The translations under genes and the position numbers were made by a program. Below, piece after piece: positions 37,053-46,075 of a stretch of 64,000 nucleotides of DNA. This stretch comes from CAVQMC01 sp963713505 (GTDB lineage Bacteria > Bacteroidota > Ignavibacteria > Ignavibacteriales > Ignavibacteriaceae). The notes under the pieces are model-generated. The model worked only from the letters and a program-made list of their open reading frames with translations, was not told the DNA's origin and ran no database searches. Every line of letters starts with the position of its first letter. The first letter of the stretch is position 1. The stretch spans positions 1 to 64,000 of the forward strand of contig CAVQMC010000029.1 of the NCBI GenBank assembly GCA_963713505.1, read 5' to 3'.

Positions 37053-40000
37053 ATGTCTAAAAAATTATCACAATTATTTAAAGGCGATAGAAAATATTTT
37101 ACTATCGTCTTTTTTATTTTAATATTGATTCTAATAACAGGTATAATAACGCCGGTTATAATTAAAAATAAAGAGAGCAACTGGAAAGAAGAACTTTCTG
37201 AAAAAATTACTTATATAGAAAATTCAGTAAAAAGCGATTTCATTTCCAAAGAAGATCATCTATTAAAACTAAAAGAGCAAATCAAAAATAGACTTTACAA
37301 AACTTTAAGCTCTCAAAATACATCTTTCCGTTCTTTGGTTGAATTGGTTAACAAAGAAAGATATGATCAATATTCAATTGAAGTATTAGCTCCCAACGGA
37401 AAACTTATATCCTGGAATGATAAAATTGCAATTCCTCAGGAAGAAATATTTCCTTTATCTTACCCGATTGGCCAGGTTTATTTTTATAATTCCAATTTAT
37501 ATACATATTTAACGATCACCGACACCATACATGTTGAAAATGATATTTTTTATCTGCTTGTAAGTTTACCGGTTCAATATCATTTTGCATTTCAAAATTC
37601 TTATTTCGAAAGAATTAGTTATACTAAAATGCTTTCCGATAAATATTCTACTCAATTCCAAATTGATTATAATTCATATACGGAGAAAACAAAAGACGGA
37701 AGGAAATATTCGTTTGAAATTCTTAATAATAAAAACAACAAAATTGCCCTCGTAACTATTAACAAGCCTTCGTTAACAACTTCCGTTAATAATATTTATG
37801 AAACGACAAAGGAGATACAATCTTTATTAATTTTAGCTGCTTTAATTTTTTTATCTATTGGATTAAGAAAAGATTTTTTAAGAATCAAATCAAGGTTATT
37901 AAGATTATTAGCAATTATTATTTACTGCACAGCATTTAGAATAATTTTATTTTATACTGGTTTTACTTCTTTCTTTTTTAAAGGATCATTAATTGATCCC
38001 TCATACTTTTCATCAACATTTGCGTTTGGATTTGTAAAATCTCCGGCGGAATTTTTTATAACTAATATTTTTCTTTTAATTATTGCTGTTCAATCATTTA
38101 GGTATCTGCGTGAATATTTTAAATCAAAACTTGGTTCGGATTTTAAATGGTATAATATAATTCTATTAATCCCCGTTGCATTTTTATTTTTAGTAATTAT
38201 AAGAGGCCTAAGTGCTTCTTTAAGAAGCGTTATTTTTGATTCAACTTTAAGATATTTCAAAGAACCCGATTTAATTCCAAGCATTCTTTCTGTATTTATG
38301 AATCTAAATATTTTTATGCTTGGTTTTACTATAATATTAGTTTTAACCGCATTACTTTTTTTTACCTCTGCTTTATTGCCTAATAAAAATGCTCGTGTTC
38401 AAAAAAGATTATATTGGATAGCATTTTTATTCTTTCAAATTTTCGGAATTATTTATATTCAAATCCAGAACCAGCCTTTAATTAATATTTTATTAAGTAT
38501 AATATTTGTTGCAATTGTTTTTTCAATTGGATTTTTGATTTTATTTTATACTGATAAAACATTTTACAGTTATGTTTATTTGGCTATTGCAGCTTCGATA
38601 ATTACCGTTACACTTTTAAATTATTTCAACTTGGAATTAGAAAGGGAATCTCTAAAAACTACCGCATTAGAAATTAATAGACCAAATGATAATTTATTAA
38701 GATTTTTAATTAATGAAACTTTAAGAAAGTCATCTGAAAATAGGAAAGTTATAGACGATTTCTTAAAAGAAAATACAAATTACGATGCTGTTGCATTTGT
38801 AATTTGGAGTAGAAGTGCACTCCAAAAAGAATCTCTTAATTCTTCAATTTCATTATATGATAAAAATAAATCTTTAGTCGGAAGATTTTCTGTCGGTATT
38901 GATAGTTCATTAGATAAGATTACAGACTTTAACCAATATTCCGATTCACTTGCGGGAGTGAATGAAATTGATCAGCCTAATTCAGATTTTGATAAATTTA
39001 TATTAGGAGTTAAACCTGTTAAGAACATGGGAATTACAATTGGATATATTTCTGCCTCACTGGGATTTGATATTCAAAACTTAGGTACTGAAAATATTCC
39101 TGATTTTTTAGAGAGCAACAAAAATCTTGTTAATTCTGTTATTGATATTAATCAGTTAAAAATATTTGAGTTTACCAATTCCAAGATAGCACAGGTTTAT
39201 GGTGATATTTATCCTTCTCGCGATCAAATAAAGCCTATATTAAATGCTAATTTTTCTCAGTTCAATGAAGCTTGGCTTAATCTTACTTTTAATGGTGAGA
39301 ATTATTTAACCTATGTTTTGAAAACTCAAAACAACGGACAGACACAAATTACCGCTGTTTCCGTAATGAAGAAACATTTTACTTGGAACCTGTTTAACTT
39401 CTTCAAGATATTTATAATTCAAAGTTTATTTATAATAATTTTATTTATTTTCTTTTTTATAATTAATATAAGACAGTTCAAATATTCATTCCGAACTCAG
39501 CTTTTAATTGCATTCTTAATAATTTCAATTGTACCTCTTGTAATACTTGCAGTTTATAATCATCAAGTGGTAGATGAAAGAACTCAATCTGCAATTTTTA
39601 ACGAGCTTGATGAAAGTACTTCTCATATAGAACAGCATATAAGAATTCAGTTGGAAAAAAATGAAAACCAGGATATCCTTACAGCATTTAAAAATGCCGG
39701 AAGAGAACTTGGAATTTCATTCACAGTTTTTGAATCTTCCGATTTGGTTTACAGTACACAAAATGAATATTATTTCTCAGGACTATTTCCGAGAAAATTA
39801 AATACTGAAGCTTATTATCAATTATATTATTTAAGTTACCGGGAATTTCTGGCTCATGAAAATTTTGGTAATTATAAGTATGATGCATTTTATAAAAAAG
39901 TAAGTTTTGACGGTAAAAATTTTGTTATAGAAGTTAACGATGCTTTCAATAATGTAAAATTAAATTTCTCTACATTGGATGTTGATGTTTTTCTTTTTGG

Positions 40001-40910
40001 TATTTATTCCTTTGCTGTAATATTGATAATAATTCTCAGTACTATTTTAGCAAACAGAATTTCTTCTCCAATTCGCAGATTAACAAAAGCAACTGACTCA
40101 GTTGCTCATGGAGATTTGAATGTAGAAATAGATAGTAATGAAAAAGGTGAGTTGAAAGATTTAATAGAAGGTTTCAATTCAATGACAAGTGAACTGCAAA
40201 AAAATCAAAATGAATTAGCTGAATTAGAACGGGAAAATGCCTGGAAAGAAATGGCAAAACAAGTGGCACATGAAATCAAAAATCCCTTAACTCCGATGAA
40301 ACTTGCAGTTCAGCAACTGATTATTGCTTATAAAGATAAAAATAAAAACTTCGATTCTATTTTTGAAAAAGTCTCCGGTACAATTTTAAATCAAATTGAA
40401 AGTTTAAGTTCAATTGCTTCTGAGTTTTCCAGGTTTGCTAAAATGCCGAGTTTAAAACTTGAAGTTTTAGAAATGGTTTCAGCGGTTAAAGACTCCATTA
40501 ATTTGTTTGTCGATGAAAAAATAAAAATAGAACTAAACACATTTATAAATGAAGCCTATATTGAAGCAGATAAGTCCCAGCTTCGCCGTTTGGTAATAAA
40601 TTTGATAAGAAATTCAATCCAGGCTGATTCAACACAGATTGAAATTTATATTTCTGAGATTTTTGAAAATTATCAAATAGATTTCAAAGATAATGGGAAA
40701 GGAATCCCGGAGAATTATAAAGAAAAAATATTCGAATCTAATTTTACTACAAAAGAAAAAGGAATGGGAATCGGACTCAAATTGGCAAAAAGATTTTTAG
40801 AAGGAATTAATGGAAACATTCAATTAATTGAATCCAATGAAAACGGAACTTTATTTAGAATTTTAATTCCGAAATACAATAACAATGATGAAATAAAAAA
40901 TATCAGTTAA
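37053..40910 (+). CDS. Very large NtrY-like membrane sensor histidine kinase
   Basis: A 1285-residue protein starting at ATG 37053 (a TTG at 37050 is also in frame). TM1 lies at residues about 16-38, then a sensor region. A cluster of eight or so membrane segments spans about 250-530, followed by a second extracytoplasmic region and more membrane segments at about 785-835 and 975-998. HAMP follows (SSPIRRLTKATDSVAHGDLN, VEIDSNEKGELKDLI), then HisKA with AKQVAHEIKNPLTPMKLAVQ (phospho-acceptor His1073) and HATPase (NLIRNSIQA, DNGKGIPENYKEKIFESNFT, KGMGIGLKLAKRF). The HisKA text is that of NtrY nitrogen/sigma-54-type kinases. No response regulator is adjacent. Its stop overlaps the start of the next gene as TAATG, so it is translated together with the AddA-like nuclease. 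Confidence 0.85.
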   Translation: MSKKLSQLFKGDRKYFTIVFFILILILITGIITPVIIKNKESNWKEELSEKITYIENSVKSDFISKEDHLLKLKEQIKNRLYKTLSSQNTSFRSLVELVNKERYDQYSIEVLAPNGKLISWNDKIAIPQEEIFPLSYPIGQVYFYNSNLYTYLTITDTIHVENDIFYLLVSLPVQYHFAFQNSYFERISYTKMLSDKYSTQFQIDYNSYTEKTKDGRKYSFEILNNKNNKIALVTINKPSLTTSVNNIYETTKEIQSLLILAALIFLSIGLRKDFLRIKSRLLRLLAIIIYCTAFRIILFYTGFTSFFFKGSLIDPSYFSSTFAFGFVKSPAEFFITNIFLLIIAVQSFRYLREYFKSKLGSDFKWYNIILLIPVAFLFLVIIRGLSASLRSVIFDSTLRYFKEPDLIPSILSVFMNLNIFMLGFTIILVLTALLFFTSALLPNKNARVQKRLYWIAFLFFQIFGIIYIQIQNQPLINILLSIIFVAIVFSIGFLILFYTDKTFYSYVYLAIAASIITVTLLNYFNLELERESLKTTALEINRPNDNLLRFLINETLRKSSENRKVIDDFLKENTNYDAVAFVIWSRSALQKESLNSSISLYDKNKSLVGRFSVGIDSSLDKITDFNQYSDSLAGVNEIDQPNSDFDKFILGVKPVKNMGITIGYISASLGFDIQNLGTENIPDFLESNKNLVNSVIDINQLKIFEFTNSKIAQVYGDIYPSRDQIKPILNANFSQFNEAWLNLTFNGENYLTYVLKTQNNGQTQITAVSVMKKHFTWNLFNFFKIFIIQSLFIIILFIFFFIINIRQFKYSFRTQLLIAFLIISIVPLVILAVYNHQVVDERTQSAIFNELDESTSHIEQHIRIQLEKNENQDILTAFKNAGRELGISFTVFESSDLVYSTQNEYYFSGLFPRKLNTEAYYQLYYLSYREFLAHENFGNYKYDAFYKKVSFDGKNFVIEVNDAFNNVKLNFSTLDVDVFLFGIYSFAVILIIILSTILANRISSPIRRLTKATDSVAHGDLNVEIDSNEKGELKDLIEGFNSMTSELQKNQNELAELERENAWKEMAKQVAHEIKNPLTPMKLAVQQLIIAYKDKNKNFDSIFEKVSGTILNQIESLSSIASEFSRFAKMPSLKLEVLEMVSAVKDSINLFVDEKIKIELNTFINEAYIEADKSQLRRLVINLIRNSIQADSTQIEIYISEIFENYQIDFKDNGKGIPENYKEKIFESNFTTKEKGMGIGLKLAKRFLEGINGNIQLIESNENGTLFRILIPKYNNNDEIKNIS

Positions 40911-43900
40911 TGGAAATTTTAACACCTCATCAAGAAGCCGCCTTAAATTATTCAAATCATATTTCGCTTACTGCAAATGCCGGTTCAGGTAAAACTTTTG
41001 TTTTATCAAAACGGTATTTGGAGATAGCTTTGAACGAAAATATTGATTTAAGAAATATTGCTGCAATAACTTTTACGGATAAAGCAGCAGGTGAACTTTA
41101 CAAAAAAATTGCCGGGCAAATTGACGATAAAATAAGTTCCGCAAAAGATGCGAAATTAATTAGGAAATTAGAAAAAATCCGCAGACAATTAGTTTCCGCT
41201 AATATTTCTACAATTCATTCATTTTGTATTGATATTTTACGTGAATTTCCTGTTGAAGCTGATCTTGATGCCAATTTTATTCCGATTGATGAAAATTTAT
41301 CTTCCGAGTTAATTGAACTTTCCGTTGAAGAATTAATTAAAGGTGTTATTAAAGAAAACAATGAAGATGTAGATAAGTTAAAATATCTTATTAGAATTTT
41401 TGCATCTAAAACTAATTTTTCAAATGAGCTTTCTTCTTTAATAAAAAATAGAAAAAATGTTCTTGTAATTTCGGAAGAAATTTATTCTAAATCTGAAAAA
41501 GAAATCGCAGAATATTTTTATAAAACATTTCTTGATTACTCAGAAAAAATATTCCTAAAAAGTAAAAAAGAACTTTTAATAAACATTTCTTTAATTAATG
41601 AAAATGTTTTAAGCGATAAACCGGATAATTCAACTGCTCTGGAAATTTTACAATTAATCCTAAAATTAAATAAAGAAAAATCTGATGATGCTAATATTAT
41701 TTCAATGAAAGAATTGAGAAATCAACTGTTAACTTCAAGCGGAACAGTTAAGAAAAGAGGCTATTTAAAAAATTCCGATATGCTTGCTGATTCAATTGAA
41801 TTTGTTGAATCATTTTATAATGATTTTAATAAAATAGATTTAACTGAAAATCATGCACAGATAGAACTTGAATTAGCAAAATTCGGTAAAATTATTCTCT
41901 ACTTTTTTAATAAGGCATTAAGCATATACAATCAAAAGAAAAAAGAAAATGGATATTTGGATTATGAAGATATTTTGATTCTAACAAAAAATATTCTAAG
42001 TAATGATGATGTTCAAAAAGCATTGAATGAAAAATTTAAATATTTAATGATTGACGAATACCAGGATACAAATGAATTACAGTATCAAATATTTCTGCCG
42101 ATCTTGGATTATTTGAAAACCGGAAATTTGTTTGTTGTCGGAGATGAAAAACAGAGTATTTACATGTTTCGTGATGCGGAATTGGAAGTTTTTGATAAAA
42201 CTAAAATTAATATAAAAGATAGTTCCGGAGAAAAATATCTTTTGTCGCTTCCGGATAGTTTTAGAATGTCCCCTCCGATTTGTCTTTTTGCAAATCATAT
42301 ATTCAAAAAATTATTTGAAAACCCGAATTCTTTATACAACGAAGTTGACCATACTGACCTTGTTTGTGCAAAACAGGATAACCTTTTCGGCGGAGTTGAA
42401 ATATTAATTGCAGATTCTGAAGAAAAGGAAAATGCAGAAGCCGAATTAACCGCAAAAAAAATATTAGAAATTGTTAATGATAAAAACTCAAAAAATAATT
42501 TAAACTGGAATGATATTGCAATTCTTGTAAGAAAAAGAAAATCTTTTTCTGATCTGGAAAAAGCTTTTATAAAATATAAAATTCCATTTGTTATTGTAGG
42601 CGGAAAAGGTTTTTATCAAAGACAAACTATTTATGATGTTTACAACTACTTTGCTTTTCTGCTTGATCAAAATAACGATGCTGCTTTAGTCGGAACATTA
42701 CGTTCGCCGTTTTTTAATTTTCCTGATTCAAAAATATTTGAAATATCTCTTCAGGAAAAAGATAATTTTTATGAAAAGTTAATCAGTTACAATCAAAAAA
42801 ATAATTTATATGATGATATAATAATTACTTTAAAAGAGAATATTAAACTTTCCTTCAATTCAAATTTGACTTTATTATTAAGAAAAATATTATCTGAATC
42901 CGAATATTTATCCGTTATTAGTGCAAAACCAAACGGAACTCAGGAAATTGCAAATATTAATAAACTTATAAAACAGACCAATGATTTTAATTCCGAAGGA
43001 TTTAATACTCTTTACGATTATGTTGATTTTCTGCATTCATCAATTGAACAAGGAGGAGATGAATCGCAGGCCGCTGTAAGCGAAGAATCGAAATCTGTGA
43101 AAATCATGACACTTCACCAGGCGAAAGGTTTGGAATTTCCGGTTGTAATTTTATTTAAATCCGATGAAACAGCACAGAGAAATATTGTAAAAGCTAAAAA
43201 AGTTACAATTGATAAAAAATTCGGAATTTTAGCCAAAGTTCCTTTAAATGAAAATTATTTTGCAGATTATGAATCTGCTCCGGTTATTGGAATCAATAAT
43301 TTAATTTCCGATAAAAAAAATGTTGCTGAAATAAAAAGACTTTTTTATGTGGGTGTAACAAGAGCAAAAAATTATCTTATCATAAGCGGAGAAAAAAAGA
43401 AAGATTATAATTATTCAAAAGATTCTTTTTTAGGATTACTTATTGAAGCTTTAAATATTAATTTTGAAGACAATTCAATCAAAATAAAAGATGATTTAGC
43501 TTTCTTAAAAAATAGTTCTGGCGATTTCAAAACCGAAACGAAAAATCTTTCATTAGTAATTTCAATTTGTAAAGAATTAGAACAATCGAATTTAAAATCT
43601 GAAATCGAAAAAGATCAGATCTCTCAAAAAGAAATTTTATTAGATGTGATTAATGATCATTCACAAGGGGAAATAATTTCCGCTAGTAAATTCTCCAAGT
43701 TCAAACAATGTCCATTAAAATATCAGCTTACTTATGAATATGGTTATTCAAAATTAATTGATCAACTGGGTGTAAAGAAAAAAATAATTTACCCTGAAAT
43801 AAAAGAACAATATGATTTTAATAATTATGAAGAGAATATTTTAAAAAAATATAATGAAACTGATTATAATGAAATAAACTCTTATGCAGATAAAAAAGGA

Positions 43901-44515
43901 CGAATCATTCATAAAATTTTACAGAAAGAAATTAAACCTGATTCAACGTCCGAGTTTTTAAATTCAGAATTAGAAAAAGAAATTGATCTAAACGAAATAA
44001 GCAAAAAGGAATTAGATAATTTAAAAGAAGAAATATCATCTGATCTGGATAAATTTTATAAATCAAATTGTTATAGGGAAATTAATAAATTCAAAAACTA
44101 CCGGAATGAGTTTGAAGTCTATGCTAAAGAAAATGATTTCTATTTGTATGGAATAATAGACAAGCTAATCTTTGAAAACGATAGAGTTACTATCATTGAT
44201 TATAAAACAGATAATATAAAAAAACAAAATATTGAAAAAAGGTTTGATGAATATTTCCCTCAATTAAAATTTTACGGTTATATTACAAGTAAGTTATTTC
44301 CTAAAATTAAATCATTTGAGATTCGTTTAATTTTTATTAAATATCCGGATGAATTTGTTTCAAAGGATATATCCTTAAAAGACCTGGATAAAACAAAAAC
44401 AGAATTGACTGAAATGATAAATTCTATTAGAAATGGCATTTTTGAACAAAATTTAGCACATTGCGAGCAATGTAAATTTTCGATTAATTCCGGTAATTGT
44501 GTTAAAAATAATTAG
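40910..44515 (+). CDS. AddA-like UvrD helicase with C-terminal Fe-S PD-(D/E)XK nuclease
   Basis: A 1201-residue protein. SLTANAGSGKTFVLSKRYLE is the Walker A (residues 22-29), IAAITFTDKAAGELYKKIAG motif Ia, STIHSFCIDILREFPVEADL and YLMIDEYQDTNELQYQIFLP (motif II DEYQDT) follow, then VGDEKQSIYMFRDAELEVFD (III) and VKIMTLHQAKGLEFPVVILF (V), with KRLFYVGVTRAKNYLIISG (VI). The C-terminal nuclease has GRIIHKILQ and LYGIIDKLI with VTIIDYKTDN (catalytic Asp and DYK). Four cysteines suit a 4Fe-4S cluster: one in KFKQCPLKYQ and three in CEQCKFSINSGNC. It should process double-strand breaks for recombination. No AddB is next to it. Confidence 0.85.
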   Translation: MEILTPHQEAALNYSNHISLTANAGSGKTFVLSKRYLEIALNENIDLRNIAAITFTDKAAGELYKKIAGQIDDKISSAKDAKLIRKLEKIRRQLVSANISTIHSFCIDILREFPVEADLDANFIPIDENLSSELIELSVEELIKGVIKENNEDVDKLKYLIRIFASKTNFSNELSSLIKNRKNVLVISEEIYSKSEKEIAEYFYKTFLDYSEKIFLKSKKELLINISLINENVLSDKPDNSTALEILQLILKLNKEKSDDANIISMKELRNQLLTSSGTVKKRGYLKNSDMLADSIEFVESFYNDFNKIDLTENHAQIELELAKFGKIILYFFNKALSIYNQKKKENGYLDYEDILILTKNILSNDDVQKALNEKFKYLMIDEYQDTNELQYQIFLPILDYLKTGNLFVVGDEKQSIYMFRDAELEVFDKTKINIKDSSGEKYLLSLPDSFRMSPPICLFANHIFKKLFENPNSLYNEVDHTDLVCAKQDNLFGGVEILIADSEEKENAEAELTAKKILEIVNDKNSKNNLNWNDIAILVRKRKSFSDLEKAFIKYKIPFVIVGGKGFYQRQTIYDVYNYFAFLLDQNNDAALVGTLRSPFFNFPDSKIFEISLQEKDNFYEKLISYNQKNNLYDDIIITLKENIKLSFNSNLTLLLRKILSESEYLSVISAKPNGTQEIANINKLIKQTNDFNSEGFNTLYDYVDFLHSSIEQGGDESQAAVSEESKSVKIMTLHQAKGLEFPVVILFKSDETAQRNIVKAKKVTIDKKFGILAKVPLNENYFADYESAPVIGINNLISDKKNVAEIKRLFYVGVTRAKNYLIISGEKKKDYNYSKDSFLGLLIEALNINFEDNSIKIKDDLAFLKNSSGDFKTETKNLSLVISICKELEQSNLKSEIEKDQISQKEILLDVINDHSQGEIISASKFSKFKQCPLKYQLTYEYGYSKLIDQLGVKKKIIYPEIKEQYDFNNYEENILKKYNETDYNEINSYADKKGRIIHKILQKEIKPDSTSEFLNSELEKEIDLNEISKKELDNLKEEISSDLDKFYKSNCYREINKFKNYRNEFEVYAKENDFYLYGIIDKLIFENDRVTIIDYKTDNIKKQNIEKRFDEYFPQLKFYGYITSKLFPKIKSFEIRLIFIKYPDEFVSKDISLKDLDKTKTELTEMINSIRNGIFEQNLAHCEQCKFSINSGNCVKNN

Positions 44516-44556
44516 TATTTTTAAAGTTAATAAATAAACTCTCAAGAAAGATTTTT

Positions 44557-45024
44557 ATGAAGAAGTCAGTTAATCCAATCAGAGATATGAATTTGATTGA
44601 GAAAGAATTAAACGAAAGTCCATCCGGTGTTTTAGCTTTAAGAAATAATGATGACGATGTTGTTCAGCGTGCAACAAATTTTTTATACCTTGACAAAAAT
44701 GTTTATATATTTTTTGGTGAAGAAGATGAATTCTATGAAAAAATCAATTTCGATCATTATGTTAATTTTACTGTTATAAAAAATTCTGAAATTAAAAAGA
44801 CAAAAAGACCCAAATTTATTCCTTCTTATTATTTGTTTTCTATAACCGTAACCGGAATAATTAAAAAAGTAGAGGATGCGAAAGTTATAGATAATTTATA
44901 TCGAAATTATTCCAGAAAATATTCGTCAGATAGTAAACAGGAAAATTTAGATTTTAGTGTTATAAAAAAAATTATACTTATTGATACTGAAGAAATTCAA
45001 GCCTTTGAAGAAGTTGGTGCTTAA
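44557..45024 (+). CDS. Flavin-type split-barrel protein (PNPOx-like)
   Basis: A 155-residue protein. NESPSGVLALRNNDDDVVQR with ATNFLYLDKNVYIFF, and then the strand YYLFSITVTGIIKKVEDAKV, resemble the six-stranded split barrel of pyridoxamine-phosphate-oxidase-like, FMN- or F420-binding proteins. The family ends with a short helix, here FEEVGA. The resemblance is moderate and no catalytic residue can be named. It lies 41 bases after the AddA-like gene and overlaps the start of the amidase gene by eight bases, which indicates coupling. Confidence 0.6.
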   Translation: MKKSVNPIRDMNLIEKELNESPSGVLALRNNDDDVVQRATNFLYLDKNVYIFFGEEDEFYEKINFDHYVNFTVIKNSEIKKTKRPKFIPSYYLFSITVTGIIKKVEDAKVIDNLYRNYSRKYSSDSKQENLDFSVIKKIILIDTEEIQAFEEVGA

Positions 45025-46075
45025 CTTAAAATCCTGCTTATTTTTTATTTTTGCTGTAATTTTAATTTCCGGCTGCTCATCCAGCCGGAAAACTTTTTAC
45101 ATCATCCCGCAAGAATTTCAAAAACCAGAATTAAAAAATGAATTTATTTCGGAATATTCTCCCTTTATTAAAGAAAGAAAAATATTTTTAGACCCCGGTC
45201 ATGGCGGAATTGATCGAAAAAATAGAGGTTATCAAAATCTTGCAATCGAAGCTGATGTAAACTTAAGAGTTGCATTATATTTAAGGAATTTCCTTTTACA
45301 AGCCGGTGCAGATGTTCAAATGTCTAGAACCAAAGATACTACTGTTGATTTAAAAGATAGATCTAAGTTAGCAAACGAAAGTAACTCTGATATTTTCATA
45401 AGCATTCATCATAATGCTACTGCAAATGGAAATGATAATTGGACAGATTACACATCAACATATTTTCATGCTCAAAAAGGAGATTATGAATATGAACCAT
45501 GCAGCCATGACATTGCAAAGTATATTCAAAGAGATTTGGCGTATGCAATGAGAAATTCAAACGGTCCATATTCTTTTGATGGAACAGTTTCTGACTACAA
45601 TGTTTATCCGGACGAAGGATTTTCAGTATTAAGAGAAACTAATATTCCTGCAGTACTTGTTGAATGCGGATTTCATACAAGCACTTTTGAAGAGAACAGA
45701 TTAATAATAGATGAGTTTAACAAAATTGAAGCTTGGGGAATTTTCCGCGGAATTTGCAGATACTTTTCAAACGGAGTTCCTAAAATTACTTATCTTAATC
45801 AAGTTGATAGTTTTAATGATGATAAACAATTCCTATCTTTTTTAGTTCAAGATACAAGCGGAATTGATTCTGGTGCTTTTAAAGTTATGATTGATTCTTT
45901 GAATATAACTTCATATAATTTTGATACGAAAAATGATATTTTAAGCATTGATCTGGAGAGCTTACTAGATGGTGATCATATCTTGAGAATTATTGCTGCA
46001 AATAAAAATGGAATACATTCGTTTCCTTATCAAATAAAAATTAATATTAAAAAAGAAAATCTTCAGGAGAATTAA
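45017..46075 (+). CDS. N-acetylmuramoyl-L-alanine amidase lipoprotein
   Basis: The frame has no ATG before the signal peptide. GTG 45017 gives MLNLKSCLFFIFAVILISGC, an ordinary lipoprotein signal with lipobox ISGC, with GAAGAAG a few bases upstream; TTG 45014 or 44981 are alternatives. The Amidase_3 domain has KIFLDPGHGGIDRKNRGYQN (metal His), VNLRVALYLRNFLLQAG, IFISIHHNATANG (metal His) and AVLVECGFHTSTFEEN (catalytic Glu). It cleaves the amide bond between MurNAc and the stem peptide. A C-terminal beta-domain (about residues 250-350) is not recognised. The gene overlaps the PNPOx-like gene by eight bases and touches the SpmA-SpmB gene, so all are in one unit. Confidence 0.88.
   Translation: MLNLKSCLFFIFAVILISGCSSSRKTFYIIPQEFQKPELKNEFISEYSPFIKERKIFLDPGHGGIDRKNRGYQNLAIEADVNLRVALYLRNFLLQAGADVQMSRTKDTTVDLKDRSKLANESNSDIFISIHHNATANGNDNWTDYTSTYFHAQKGDYEYEPCSHDIAKYIQRDLAYAMRNSNGPYSFDGTVSDYNVYPDEGFSVLRETNIPAVLVECGFHTSTFEENRLIIDEFNKIEAWGIFRGICRYFSNGVPKITYLNQVDSFNDDKQFLSFLVQDTSGIDSGAFKVMIDSLNITSYNFDTKNDILSIDLESLLDGDHILRIIAANKNGIHSFPYQIKINIKKENLQEN
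46065..46070 (+). promoter_or_regulatory. Ribosome binding site for the TTG start of the SpmA-SpmB gene
   Basis: AGGAGA lies five bases upstream of TTG 46076, which follows the amidase stop codon directly. This supports the TTG start, because the next in-frame ATG would delete the first membrane segment. Confidence 0.65.
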
